The position numbers and the translations under genes were made by a program. A DNA stretch of 64,000 bases from Amycolatopsis vastitatis (GTDB lineage: Bacteria; Actinomycetota; Actinomycetes; Mycobacteriales; Pseudonocardiaceae): assembly GCF_002234595.1 (NCBI RefSeq), contig NZ_NMUL01000068.1, positions 1 through 64,000 on the forward strand, read 5' to 3'. Shown in pieces: positions 5,560 to 14,427 of the stretch. The number at the start of each line of letters is the position of its first letter. The first letter of the stretch is position 1. The notes under the pieces were generated by a model. It was not told the origin of the DNA. It saw only the letters and a list, made by a program, of their open reading frames with translations, and ran no database searches.

Positions 5560-6756
5560 TCAGGAGCAGACGGGCTGTTCCGCCGGCTCCGGCTTCGGGC
5601 TCAGCACCCCGGCGAACACCGCGGCCAGCACGCACAGCACCACGGGCACCGCGAAGGTGACGTTCAGCGGCATCCACCGCGTCAGTCCGCCGATGAGCGC
5701 CGGACCCGCCAGCAAGCCGACGTAGCCCAGGCCGACGACGCGGGCCATCAACGCGCCCGAAGCCCGGGTGTCCAGGTTGCCCGCGGCCGTGAACAGCTGG
5801 GGGACGCCACCCGAGAGGCCGAGGCCGAACAGGGCCCAGCCGACCAGGGACAGCGGCACCCACGGGGCCGCCGCGGCCGTCGTCAGGCCGACCGCCGCCA
5901 AGGCCGCGCCGTAGCGGACGATCGCCGCCGGGCCCGCCCAGGCCGCGACGCGGTCGGTCAGGAACCGGCCGGTCGTCATCGCGACCGCGAACGCGCCGTA
6001 CGCCAGGGCCGCGGTCGACGCCGACGTGCCGAGCACCTTTTCCATGTGCAGCGCGGCCCAGTCGTTCGCCACGCCCTCCGAGAGCATCAGCGCCAGGGCC
6101 AGCAGGCCGAGCAGCCACACCGTCTTGCCCGGCGCGCGGCGGCGCACCGGCTGCGGTGTCTCCGGCGAGCCCGCCGGCTCCGGCGCGTCGGACGGCTCCA
6201 TCAGGAACCGCGCGGAGGCCAGGGAAAGCAGCAGGCACAGCGCGCCCGTGCAGGTGAGGGTGACGCCGGTGGGCACGCCCGCGCCGAGCGTCGCCGCGCC
6301 GATGACCGCGGCGATCGCGCCGCCGATCGACCACATCGCGTGGAAGGCCGCCATGATCGGGCGCGGGTAGGCGCGCTCGACCACGACGGCGTGCGCGTTC
6401 ATGCCGACGTCGATGGCGCCGTTGCCGAAGCCGAACAGGGCGAGCGCGAGCCCCAGCGTCCACCACGAGTCCGCGAATCCGGGGCCGCACAGCGAAAGGC
6501 CGAGGAAGATCCCGGCGGCGGGCACCAGCCGGCGGTGCCCGAGCCGGTCGGCGAGCGGTCCCGCCACCTGCATGCCGGCGAACGCGGCACCGCCGAGCAC
6601 CAGCAGCAACGCGCCCAGTGTGCTGTGCGAGATGCCGGTCGCGCGCTCGACGTTCGGGATGTGCACCACCCACATGCCCATGCCGAACCCGTTGAGGCCG
6701 AAGTACAGGAAGGTCGCGAACCGGGCGGCGCGCGGGCGGGGCGGGGCGGTCGTCAT
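5560..6756 (-). CDS. MFS transporter
   Basis: This 398-residue protein has 12 predicted membrane helices and the MFS loop 2-3 signature in degenerate form (GPLADRLGHRR). The N-terminus (FATFLYFGLNGFGMGMWVVHIPNVERATGISHSTLG) is typical of the YbjJ/fucose-permease-like sugar-exporter branch. The substrate cannot be read from sequence. It is translated from an ATG that overlaps the stop codon of the DeoR gene (ATGA at 6753-6756), so the two are coupled and the transporter is likely controlled by that regulator in response to a sugar phosphate. Confidence 0.85.
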   Translation of the reverse strand: MTTAPPRPRAARFATFLYFGLNGFGMGMWVVHIPNVERATGISHSTLGALLLVLGGAAFAGMQVAGPLADRLGHRRLVPAAGIFLGLSLCGPGFADSWWTLGLALALFGFGNGAIDVGMNAHAVVVERAYPRPIMAAFHAMWSIGGAIAAVIGAATLGAGVPTGVTLTCTGALCLLLSLASARFLMEPSDAPEPAGSPETPQPVRRRAPGKTVWLLGLLALALMLSEGVANDWAALHMEKVLGTSASTAALAYGAFAVAMTTGRFLTDRVAAWAGPAAIVRYGAALAAVGLTTAAAAPWVPLSLVGWALFGLGLSGGVPQLFTAAGNLDTRASGALMARVVGLGYVGLLAGPALIGGLTRWMPLNVTFAVPVVLCVLAAVFAGVLSPKPEPAEQPVCS

Positions 6757-7535
6757 CGGCTCTCCGTGGGGGTGGGGACGGCGACGTGCACGAGCACACC
6801 GCGTTCGGCCAGCGCCGCGCGCTGGTCCTCGGGTGCGCCCGGATCGGTGATCACCACGTCCGGGCGGTCGGCGGGGCAGACGTGGGCGAGCGCGGCGCGG
6901 CCCCACTTGGCGCCGTCGGCGAGCACGATCGCGCGGGCCGCGACGGCCAGGGCCTGCTGCTTGACCTCGGCGTCGCCGAGGTCGAAGGCGGTGAGCCCCG
7001 AGCCGACGTCGAAGGCGCACGGGCTCAGCACCGCGACGTCGAACCGCAGGGCCCGCAGCGACGCCAGCGTCAGCGGGCCCACCAGGGCCTGCTCCCCTGG
7101 CCGCGGCTCGCCGCCGGGCAGCAGCAGCCGGACGCCGGGCGCATCGGCCAGCTCGCGGGCCGCGTGCAGGGAAAGCGGCATCACCGTGATCGTGCGCCCG
7201 CGCAGCAACCGGGCCAGTTCCAGCGCGGTGGTGCCGCTGTCGAGCACGATCGTCTCGCCGTCGCGGATCAGCTCGGCCGCCGCCACCGCGATGGCCCGCT
7301 TCGCCTCGATCGCGGCCGTCGCGCGGGCGGCGAACGGTGGTTCGATCCCCGACGGCGACGCCGGGACGGCCCCGCCGTGCACGCGCCGCAGCACGCCCCG
7401 CGAGGCCAGCTGGTCGAGGTCGCGCCGGACGGTCATCTCCGATGCGCCGGTCGCCTCGGCCAGCTCGGCGACACCGACCTGGTCCGCGGCGCGCAGCCGC
7501 TCGACGATGACCCGTTGCCGTTCCGCGCTCTTCAC
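6753..7535 (-). CDS. DeoR-family transcriptional regulator
   Basis: The 260-residue protein has the DeoR N-terminal helix-turn-helix (RQRVIVERLRAADQVGVAEL then GASEMTVRRDLDQLASRGVLRRVHGGAV) and the C-terminal DeoRC sensor domain related to ribose-5-phosphate isomerase, with LDSGTTALELARLL as its phosphate-binding loop. It should bind DNA until a phosphorylated sugar releases it. The GTG start at 7533-7535 fits the family's usual N-terminus. It heads a two-gene operon with the MFS transporter. A 13-bp inverted repeat lies 23 nt upstream of the start. Confidence 0.9.
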   Translation of the reverse strand: MKSAERQRVIVERLRAADQVGVAELAEATGASEMTVRRDLDQLASRGVLRRVHGGAVPASPSGIEPPFAARATAAIEAKRAIAVAAAELIRDGETIVLDSGTTALELARLLRGRTITVMPLSLHAARELADAPGVRLLLPGGEPRPGEQALVGPLTLASLRALRFDVAVLSPCAFDVGSGLTAFDLGDAEVKQQALAVAARAIVLADGAKWGRAALAHVCPADRPDVVITDPGAPEDQRAALAERGVLVHVAVPTPTESR

Positions 7536-7557
7536 GCCGCGATGCTCGCAAGCCGCA

Positions 7558-7609
7558 CGCGTTCGCACAACCGAATTGTTCATCCGATCACGCAGATTGT
7601 GCGAACGCG
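7558..7609. promoter_or_regulatory. Inverted repeat in the deoR/tetR divergent promoter
   Basis: CGCGTTCGCACAA (7558-7570) is repeated as its exact reverse complement at 7597-7609, with 26 bp between the arms. Arm centres are 39 bp apart. The paired half-sites could bind a DeoR oligomer and would control both the deoR operon on the left and the tetR gene on the right. Confidence 0.65.
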
Positions 7610-7658
7610 CGGTGCGGCATGATGGGGCCGTGGACGCCGCCGAGACGATCGCGACCCC

Positions 7659-8246
7659 GTGACCGGGGGTTACCTGAAGGGCCGGATCCGCCGCGAGGAC
7701 ATCATCACGGCGGCCGCCGCGGCGTACGGCGAACTCGGTTACCACGGCTCGTCCCTGCGCGCGATCGCCAAGCGCGTCGGGATTTCGCACGCCGGCCTCC
7801 TCTACCACTTCCCCACCAAGGAAGCGCTGCTCGCCGCCGTGCTCGAACGGCGGGACGCCGAGGACTCCGAGCGCGAACAGCTGACGGTGCCGCCCGGGCT
7901 GGATGTCCTGCGGCACTTCCTCGCGCTGGCCGAGTACAACGTGCGCCACCCCGGCATCGTCGACCTCTACTCGCGGCTGGCCGCCGAAGCGGTCGCCCCG
8001 GACCACCCCGCGCACGAGTACTTCGTGCGCCACTACCGGGCCGCGCGCGACGGCGTGCACGAGTCGTTCGCGGCCCTCGCCGCCCGCGGCGAGCTGCGCG
8101 CGGGCGTCGAACCCGGGATGGCGGCCCTGACGTTCATCGCGCTGATGGACGGGCTGCAGGTGCAGTGGCTGACCACGCCCGGCGACGTGGACCTCGTCGG
8201 CTCGCTCCGCCGCTACCTGCAGAATCTGCTCACCGTCCCGCTCTAG
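7659..8246 (+). CDS. TetR-family transcriptional regulator
   Basis: The 195-residue protein has a TetR N-terminal DNA-binding domain (IRREDIITAAAAAYGELGYHG, SSLRAIAKRVGISHAGLLYHF, PTKEALLAAVLERRD) and a helical C-terminal ligand domain. The start is a GTG at 7659 without a visible ribosome site. A ten-codon frame beginning with GTG at 7630 ends in the TGA that overlaps this start, so translation of the regulator may be coupled to a short leader peptide. It shares its promoter region with the divergent deoR operon. Its stop TAG overlaps that of the convergent oxidoreductase gene in a CTAG. Confidence 0.85.
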   Translation: MTGGYLKGRIRREDIITAAAAAYGELGYHGSSLRAIAKRVGISHAGLLYHFPTKEALLAAVLERRDAEDSEREQLTVPPGLDVLRHFLALAEYNVRHPGIVDLYSRLAAEAVAPDHPAHEYFVRHYRAARDGVHESFAALAARGELRAGVEPGMAALTFIALMDGLQVQWLTTPGDVDLVGSLRRYLQNLLTVPL

Positions 8247-9346
8247 AGGGTCTTCGCGTACGGGTCCCAGCCCGCCGGCAGGGCGGGCGGGACGGCGGCG
8301 GTGCTGCCGACCTCCACGGACTGCCCGCGGGTCAGGGACTCGTCGATCGCCAGCATCGCGTCGAGCACGTGGTAGGCCAGCTCGCCGGACGCGCGTTCCG
8401 GCACACCGGCCCGGATCGCCCTGGCCAGTTCCAGCGTGCCGGTGCCCCGTGAGGCCGCGTGCCCGTGGGACGCCAGTTCTTCCGGCTCGTCCGCCCCGGA
8501 CCGGTACAGCCGCGTCGGGCCGTCGAACCGGTTGGGGTCCGGCAGCACGGCGGTGCCGAGCGTGCCGGTCAGCTCGACGAACCCGACCCGCCTCAGCGCC
8601 GAATCGAAGCTCAGCACGAGCTGGGCGGAGCTGCCCGCCTCGAACTCGACGAGCGCGGTGACCGTGGTCGGCACCGTCACCGGGAACGCGGTCCCGGCCC
8701 GGGGGCCGGACCCGATGACGCGGGTTTCCCGCGCGCGGCCGCCGGCTCCGGTGACGCGCCGGATCGGGCCCAGCAGGTGCACCAGCGTCGTCAGGTAGTA
8801 CGGGCCCATGTCGAGCAACGGCCCGCCGCCGGCCTGGAAGAGGAACTCCGGGGCCGGGTGCCAGCTCTCCGGCCCGGGCACCTGGAACAGTGCCAGTGCG
8901 GTGAGGGGACGCCCGATCCGTCCCGCGTCGAGGGCCTGGCGCGCGGTCTGCAACCCGGCGCCGAGGACGGTGTCGGGCGCGCCGGCCACGCGCAGGTTCT
9001 TCTCGCGTGCCCGATCCAGCAGCTTGCGGCCGGTCTGGCGGTCGAGGGCCAGCGGCTTCTCCGCCCAGACGTGCTTGCCCGCCTCCAGCGCGGCGAGCCC
9101 GACCTCGACGTGCGAGGCCGGAAGGGTCAGGTTGACGACCAGCTCGACGTCCGGATCGCCGAGCAGTTCGGCCACCGTGCCCGGACGCGGCACGCCGAAC
9201 CGGGCCGCCTGCGCCGCCGCGCGGCCGGGGTCGAGGTCCGCGATCCGCAGCACCCGGACGTCCGGGAAGCTCGTGAGGTTCTCGAGGTAGGTGCCGCTGA
9301 TGGTGCCGGCGCCGACGACCCCCACGCCGACCGGGCCGCCGGTCAC
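8243..9346 (-). CDS. Gfo/Idh/MocA-family NAD(P)-dependent oxidoreductase
   Basis: The 367-residue enzyme has an N-terminal Rossmann fold (VGVGVVGAGTISGTYLENL) and the family's catalytic segment GKHVWAEKPLALD (EKP motif), followed by the C-terminal alpha/beta substrate domain with GGGPLLDMGPYYLTTL. Members oxidise sugars, inositols or related polyols. It is the second gene after a sugar-phosphate-isomerase-like epimerase, overlapping it by four bases, so the pair probably handles an inositol- or keto-sugar-type compound. The GTG start at 9344-9346 begins exactly at that overlap. Confidence 0.88.
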   Translation of the reverse strand: MTGGPVGVGVVGAGTISGTYLENLTSFPDVRVLRIADLDPGRAAAQAARFGVPRPGTVAELLGDPDVELVVNLTLPASHVEVGLAALEAGKHVWAEKPLALDRQTGRKLLDRAREKNLRVAGAPDTVLGAGLQTARQALDAGRIGRPLTALALFQVPGPESWHPAPEFLFQAGGGPLLDMGPYYLTTLVHLLGPIRRVTGAGGRARETRVIGSGPRAGTAFPVTVPTTVTALVEFEAGSSAQLVLSFDSALRRVGFVELTGTLGTAVLPDPNRFDGPTRLYRSGADEPEELASHGHAASRGTGTLELARAIRAGVPERASGELAYHVLDAMLAIDESLTRGQSVEVGSTAAVPPALPAGWDPYAKTL

Positions 9347-10077
9347 CGGACAGCGCCGGTCAGGAACGCGTGGCTGGCGGCGAGGGCCTCGAAGAGGTCG
9401 CCGTCGAAGGCGTCGAACTCGACGACGCGCAGGGCGTCCGGCGCGGCGGCGAGCACTTCGGCGACCGGGACCCGGCCCTGCCCGGCAGGGACCTGGCCGG
9501 TGGCGTCGGTGGCGAGCCCGCCGTCCTTGACGTGGATCGCGCGGACGCGGTCGCCGAGGCGCCTCAGCAGGGCGGCCGCGTCTTCGCCGCCCGCGGTCGC
9601 CCAGTAGGTGTCGACCTCCAGCGCCACGGCCGGATCGAGCTGGTCGGCGAACACTTCGAACGCGCTGCGGCCGTCGATCCGGGATTCCAGCTCCCACCAG
9701 TGGTTGTGGTAGCCGACGCGGACGCCGTGCTCGGCGGCGAGCTTGGCGGCGGTGTTGAGCGCTTCCGCCGTGGCCGAGATGTCGGCCGGGTCCTGCCACC
9801 GCTCCGGCCGGACCAGCGGGTCGATCACCAGGCCGATGCCCAGCTCGGCCGCGGCCGCGAACACGGCGGGCTGGTCGGTCCCGATCAGCCGGGCGTGCGC
9901 GGTCGGCGCGGTGAGGCCGTTCGCGGGCAGGCCGGACCGCAGCGCTTCGGCGTTCTCGACGACGCCGTACGGCTCGACCTGCGTGAAGCCGATCGCGGCG
10001 AGCCGCCGCAGGGTGCCGGCGGGATCGGCCGCGAAAGCGTCGCGGACCGAATACAGCTGCACGGAAAGCAGGCTCAT
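9343..10077 (-). CDS. Sugar phosphate isomerase/epimerase (xylose-isomerase-like TIM barrel)
   Basis: The 244-residue protein belongs to the AP-endonuclease-2/xylose-isomerase-like barrel family. Visible metal-ligand segments are GYHNHWWELE (His/Glu), ALEVDTYWA (Asp), AIHVKDGG (His/Lys/Asp) and RVVEFDAFDG (Glu/Asp). It starts with MSLLSVQLYSVRDAFAADP, typical for the family. Such enzymes isomerise or epimerise keto-sugars or inositols. It is translationally coupled to the downstream Gfo/Idh oxidoreductase. The true substrate is unknown. Confidence 0.85.
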   Translation of the reverse strand: MSLLSVQLYSVRDAFAADPAGTLRRLAAIGFTQVEPYGVVENAEALRSGLPANGLTAPTAHARLIGTDQPAVFAAAAELGIGLVIDPLVRPERWQDPADISATAEALNTAAKLAAEHGVRVGYHNHWWELESRIDGRSAFEVFADQLDPAVALEVDTYWATAGGEDAAALLRRLGDRVRAIHVKDGGLATDATGQVPAGQGRVPVAEVLAAAPDALRVVEFDAFDGDLFEALAASHAFLTGAVR

Positions 10078-10287
10078 CCCGGCTCCAGACGTCACGGTGG
10101 CGGCCCGCCCGCCACGGCTTTCCTCAATTCCTACCACCTGGTCGAAATTCGCACCAGGCTCACGTAGGCGCCTATCTTCGGAAGCTGTCTTGAGAAGCGG
10201 AGTTCGCCAGGCGGAGTTTTGGCGAGCGGCCGATGGGGCAGTAACCCGAAGAGGCGAACCCGAGGACCGATCCGGGAGGTGCGGCGA

Positions 10288-10488
10288 GTGGACAGGGCAG
10301 GGGACGAAACGGACACGCCGGCCTTCGGCCATCCCGCGTTCCGTCGCGACCTGACCGAGCTGTCCGAGGCCGCGCGGGACCTCGACCGCCGGATCGACCA
10401 GCACCTGGAACGCCTGCGCCGGGAACGCGGCCAGCGTCTCCGTGCCTATGACGACATTCCGGACCAGCGGCTCCGCCCGAGCGGCTGA
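10288..10488 (+). CDS. Small hypothetical protein (66 aa)
   Basis: The frame starts at GTG 10288 with GGGAGG 8 nt upstream and encodes a hydrophilic, helix-forming chain (FRRDLTELSEAARDLDRRID then QHLERLRRERG) ending DQRLRPSG. The Arg/Glu heptad-like spacing suggests a short coiled coil. There is no membrane segment or metal motif and I do not recognise the family. A longer start at 10219 is possible but has no ribosome site. Confidence 0.6.
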   Translation: MDRAGDETDTPAFGHPAFRRDLTELSEAARDLDRRIDQHLERLRRERGQRLRAYDDIPDQRLRPSG

Positions 10489-10587
10489 CCGGGCGACCTC
10501 GCGTTTACCGCTCGGACGCGGCCTACTACGCTGGGTGGCCCAAACGCCGGCCGCCAACGCCGCACACTGAAGTCCTGCGAGGTCGCC

Positions 10588-11442
10588 ATGTCCGACACGC
10601 CACCCGCGCTGTCTCCGAGCCAGAAGCCGGTGGGGGTCGACCCCGACCGCCCGAGCATCGCGCGCATCTACGACGGGTTCCTCGGCGGCAGCAACTTCTA
10701 CGAAGTCGACCGCGTGGTGATGGAGAAGATCCGCGCGGCCGTGCCGGAAGCGGTGGACATCGCCCGCGGCAACCGCGGGTTCCACAACCGCGCACTGCGG
10801 ATGCTGGCGAACCAGACCAAGATCCGGCAGTACGTCGACTGCGGGTCCGGGCTGCCGACGGCGGAGAACACCCACCAGATCGTGCAGCGCATCGACAAGG
10901 ACCACACGGTCGTCTACGTCGACAACGACCCGGTGGTGCTCGCGCACGGCCGGGCGCTGCTCGTCGAAAACGACTTCACCCACATGGTCGAGGCCGACAT
11001 CTTCAAGCCGCAGGAGGTCCTGAGCCACCCGGACGTGCTGCGCCACATCGACTTCACCGAGCCGGTCGCACTGCTGCAGGTCGGCACGATGCACCACTTC
11101 GAGGGTGACGGCGTCGTCGACATCATGCGCGAGTACATCGACGCGCTGCCGTCGGGCTCGTACGTCGTGCTGTCGCACTTCTTCGACCCCGAAGTGCCGG
11201 AGCTGACCGAGATCGCCAAGCGCATCGAGCAGATCCTCGTCCAGGGTCCGCTCGGCGCCGGCCGCTTCCGCACCCGCGCGGAGATCGAGGCGATGCTGGA
11301 CGGCCTCGAGCTGATCCAGCCGAACGCGACGTCCGAGCCGGGCCTGGCGGTGTGCGACGAGTGGTGGCCGGACGGTCCCCGGCTGACGCCGCTGAGCGGC
11401 TCGGCCCGCTGCGTAGCCGGGGTCGTCGGCCGCAAGCCCTGA
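10588..11442 (+). CDS. SAM-dependent methyltransferase, Methyltransf_19 (DUF574) family
   Basis: The 284-residue protein has the unmistakable features of this actinobacterial family: the N-terminal PSIARIYDGFLGGSNFYEVDR, the SAM-fold loop YVDCGSGLPTAENTHQI, YVDNDPVVLAHGRALL, and later GTMHHFEGDGVVDIM and SHFFDP. The fold is a class I methyltransferase, but substrates of the family are largely unknown; many copies occur per genome, often near regulators. The ATG lies after CGAGG(T) at a suitable distance. It stands alone between a small protein and the convergent GH127 gene. Confidence 0.9.
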   Translation: MSDTPPALSPSQKPVGVDPDRPSIARIYDGFLGGSNFYEVDRVVMEKIRAAVPEAVDIARGNRGFHNRALRMLANQTKIRQYVDCGSGLPTAENTHQIVQRIDKDHTVVYVDNDPVVLAHGRALLVENDFTHMVEADIFKPQEVLSHPDVLRHIDFTEPVALLQVGTMHHFEGDGVVDIMREYIDALPSGSYVVLSHFFDPEVPELTEIAKRIEQILVQGPLGAGRFRTRAEIEAMLDGLELIQPNATSEPGLAVCDEWWPDGPRLTPLSGSARCVAGVVGRKP

Positions 11443-11443
11443 G

Positions 11444-14299
11444 CTAGCGCAGCCGCCACAGGTGGTCCGCCGTCCCGCTGTCGGCGTACTGCACCACCTG
11501 CGCACTGTCCGCAGTGGACATCCCGTCGACGCCGAGCACCTTGCCGGAGTTGCGGTTCACGATCCGGAACCAGCCACTGCCGTCGTCACGCAGCCGCCAC
11601 TGGTGATCCGCCGAGCCGTTGTCGGTGAACTGGACCACCGCCGCGCTGTCCGATGTGGACATCTGGTCCACCCCCAGCACCTTGCCCGAGTTCGCGTTGC
11701 GGATCAGGAACCAGCCGTCCGCCGACGGCTCGAAGCTCCACAGGTGGTCGGCCGTGCCGTTGTCGGCGAACTGGACGACGCGGGCGCTATCACCCGTCGA
11801 CATCCGGTCGACACCGAGGACCTTGGCCGAATTCCGGTTCTCGATCCGCACCCGGCCGTCCGGCACCAGCCGCCAGAGGTGGTCCGCCGTGCCGCTGTCA
11901 GCGAACTGCACCACCTGCGCACTGTCCGCAGTGGACGCCCCGTCGACGCCGAGCACCTTGCCGGAGTTGCGGTTCTTCAGCCGCCAAGAGCCGTCGCCGT
12001 TGTCGACCGGCTGCCACAGGTGGTCCGCGGTGCCGTTGTCGGTGAACTGCACGACCGGTGCGCCGTCCGCGGCGGACATCAGATCCACGCCGAGCACCTT
12101 CCCGGAGTGGTGGTTGCGGATCCGGTACCAGCCGTCGCCGTTCGGGACCAGGTGCCAGAGGTGGTCGTCGGTGCCGTTGTCGGCGAACTGGACCACCCGC
12201 GCGCTGTCCGCAGTGGACATCCCACCGACACCGAGCACCTTGCCGGAGTTGCGGTTCACGATCCGGAACCCCGCGCCACCGCCACCCGGTAGCCACGGGT
12301 GCCCGTCCGGCGCGGCCGTCGGGAGCGACGTCACGCGGAGGCGGGCGGCGCCCATCGGGATCAGCGTGACCGTCTCGACCGGGGCGTCGCTGCGCGCCGG
12401 TGACGGCTGCAGCGGCGTCACGACGTGCTGGTCGTCCGTGGTCCATTCCGCGATCTTCCGTGCGGGCGCGGTGATCTTGACCGGCACGGTGTCCGGGGTG
12501 AACGGGTTCGCGGGCAGCGGCCCGCCGGACGCGGAGAAGGTCAGCGCGGCATCGGTGGTCAGCCCGTAGTTCCACGGCGTCGTCGCGTGGACGGCGTACT
12601 CCGGGAACTGCGCGGTCCCGCCGAGCTGTTCGTAGCTCTCGCCGATCTTCAGCGAGTACGTCAGCGGGCCGTGGTCGACCGACACGGAATCATGGTTCGC
12701 CGACCACGTCCGCGTGGTCGTGCGCTGCGGCAGCGTGAGCGTGACGACGTCGCCGTCCGCCCAGGTCCGGTCGACCTTCGCGAACCCGGGCCCGGCCGGG
12801 GCCGCGACCGGCGCCCCCGCCACGGTGACCCGCGGCGCGGCGCACCAGGCCGGGATCCGCAGGTACAGCGGGAACGCCAGCCGGCGCGGCGTGCGGACGG
12901 TGAAGGTGATCCGCTCGGAGAACGGGTAGTCGGTGTCCTCCGTGACGGTCACCGAGGTACCGTCCGCGACCTTCGCTGTGACACTGCTGGCCGCGTACAT
13001 CGCCGCGACGAGCCCGTTGTCCGGAGTCGCGAGCCACAGCTCTTCGGTGAAGTACGGCCAGCCCATGCCGTAGTTGTGCGGGCAGCAGCGGTACTGCTCG
13101 ACGCCCGGCAGGTAGGCCTGCATGGCGATGGTGTTCTGGAACTGGCCTTCGCTCTTCGGCACGTTGTCGAGGTCGACGCTGTTCGCGCTGGTGATGTAGT
13201 GCACCGCGCGGCCGGCCGGGTCGAGCGCGGCGGGCAGGGAGTTGAACGCGAGGTCCTCGCAGCGGTCGGCCCACACCGGGTCGCCGGTCAGCCGGGTCAG
13301 CAGCTGGTGGCTGGCCATGAACTCGACGATCCCGCACGTTTCGAAGCCCTGCCGCGGATCGCCGAAGCCGGGCCGCGCGTTCTCGTCGCCGGCGAAACCG
13401 CCGCCGGCGAACTGGCCGTAGGCCGCCATGATCGTGGCGTAGTCCGAGTAGGTGGCCTGGGTCAGCGACGCGGCGCCGGAGCGCAGCGCGTACTGCGCCG
13501 GCTCCCGGAACCCCTGGGCGACGTTGACGTTGTGCAGGCTCGGCAGGTTCCCGACCCAGTTCGCGCTGTAGGCGTGGATCTTGTCGGCGAGGTCGAGCAG
13601 GAACGCGTCGCCGGTGCGGTTGAACAGCCAGAAGACGCTGTCGAGCCCGTCGCCCCAGCGGACGGACACCCAGCTGGAGTCGAACGCGCTCTTGCCCTGG
13701 GCGTTCATGTACCGGAGGAACCGGGTGAGGAACGGCACGATCCGCGCGTCGCCGGTGGCCTCCTGCCAGGACCGCAGCGCCTGAAGCAGCGGCAGGTACG
13801 GCCAGAAGTCGGGGCCGTTGTTGAGCTTGGTCCGCAGCATGACCGGGCCGAAGAAGCCGTCGGCCTGCTGGGTGGCGAGGATGGCGTCGATCCAGCGGCG
13901 GGCCGTCGCGAGCGCCGTCGCGTCGCCGGTCAGCACCGCCAGGTCGACGTAGCCGCGAAGCCAGTACGGCACCTCTTCCCAGCCCTCGCCCTCGGGGTGG
14001 ACCCAGCCGCTGGTGGCGAAGTTCAGGTAGTGCGACGTCTCGGCGTAGTGCCCGCAGAGGCCGTCGAGCTGCAGCCGCAGCTGCCAGGCGAGCCAGCCGC
14101 GGGCGGTGACCGCGCCGGGCGGGAGCCGGAGGAAGGCGGCGGGTTTCAGCGGCGCCGCGTTCGGCGTGTACAACCCGCCCTTCGCGGGCGCGACCTTCCG
14201 GCAGCGGAGCACAGCGGCCCCGGCTGCCGGGGTGTTCGCCCCGGTCAGCAGGGTGGCGGCGACGGCTCCGGCGACGAACTGCCTGCGGCTCAGCGACAC
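11444..14299 (-). CDS. Secreted GH127 beta-L-arabinofuranosidase with six ricin-type repeats
   Basis: This 951-residue protein begins with a twin-arginine signal (MSLSRRQFVAGAVAATLLTG; SRRQFV core), so it should be exported folded by Tat. Residues about 40-620 form a GH127 (DUF1680) alpha/alpha barrel. The HypBA1-type zinc/cysteine site is present: E320 and C322 (FETCGIVEF) with C405-C406 (YRCCPHN), plus a Glu at about 306 as the acid/base candidate. Residues about 676-951 are six repeats of about 46 residues with the core NSGKVLGV and ending DHLW, enough for two beta-trefoil ricin-type lectin domains. It should remove beta-L-arabinofuranose from plant glycans while bound to carbohydrate. The GTG start follows GCGGAGG. 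Two LacI-type palindromes lie upstream. Confidence 0.9.
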   Translation of the reverse strand: MSLSRRQFVAGAVAATLLTGANTPAAGAAVLRCRKVAPAKGGLYTPNAAPLKPAAFLRLPPGAVTARGWLAWQLRLQLDGLCGHYAETSHYLNFATSGWVHPEGEGWEEVPYWLRGYVDLAVLTGDATALATARRWIDAILATQQADGFFGPVMLRTKLNNGPDFWPYLPLLQALRSWQEATGDARIVPFLTRFLRYMNAQGKSAFDSSWVSVRWGDGLDSVFWLFNRTGDAFLLDLADKIHAYSANWVGNLPSLHNVNVAQGFREPAQYALRSGAASLTQATYSDYATIMAAYGQFAGGGFAGDENARPGFGDPRQGFETCGIVEFMASHQLLTRLTGDPVWADRCEDLAFNSLPAALDPAGRAVHYITSANSVDLDNVPKSEGQFQNTIAMQAYLPGVEQYRCCPHNYGMGWPYFTEELWLATPDNGLVAAMYAASSVTAKVADGTSVTVTEDTDYPFSERITFTVRTPRRLAFPLYLRIPAWCAAPRVTVAGAPVAAPAGPGFAKVDRTWADGDVVTLTLPQRTTTRTWSANHDSVSVDHGPLTYSLKIGESYEQLGGTAQFPEYAVHATTPWNYGLTTDAALTFSASGGPLPANPFTPDTVPVKITAPARKIAEWTTDDQHVVTPLQPSPARSDAPVETVTLIPMGAARLRVTSLPTAAPDGHPWLPGGGGAGFRIVNRNSGKVLGVGGMSTADSARVVQFADNGTDDHLWHLVPNGDGWYRIRNHHSGKVLGVDLMSAADGAPVVQFTDNGTADHLWQPVDNGDGSWRLKNRNSGKVLGVDGASTADSAQVVQFADSGTADHLWRLVPDGRVRIENRNSAKVLGVDRMSTGDSARVVQFADNGTADHLWSFEPSADGWFLIRNANSGKVLGVDQMSTSDSAAVVQFTDNGSADHQWRLRDDGSGWFRIVNRNSGKVLGVDGMSTADSAQVVQYADSGTADHLWRLR

Positions 14300-14319
14300 G
14301 GGACCAGCCTCCGCTCATC

Positions 14320-14367
14320 TTTACAACGTTGTAAAAGACAGTCTGACCCATCCGATACAACGTTGTA
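14320..14367. promoter_or_regulatory. Two LacI-family-type operators upstream of the GH127 gene
   Basis: TTTACAACGTTGTAAA (14320-14335) is a perfect 16-bp palindrome and TACAACGTTGTA (14356-14367) repeats its central 12 bp; centres are 34 bp apart. A palindrome with a central CG and no spacer is the usual LacI/GalR-family site. The first lies 20 bp before the GTG start. No LacI-family gene is in this window. Confidence 0.75.
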
Positions 14368-14427
14368 AATCCGCCGTTCGCCGTACCACCCGTGACGGCC
14401 GGCTCGGGCGGCCGTCACGGGTGAAGG

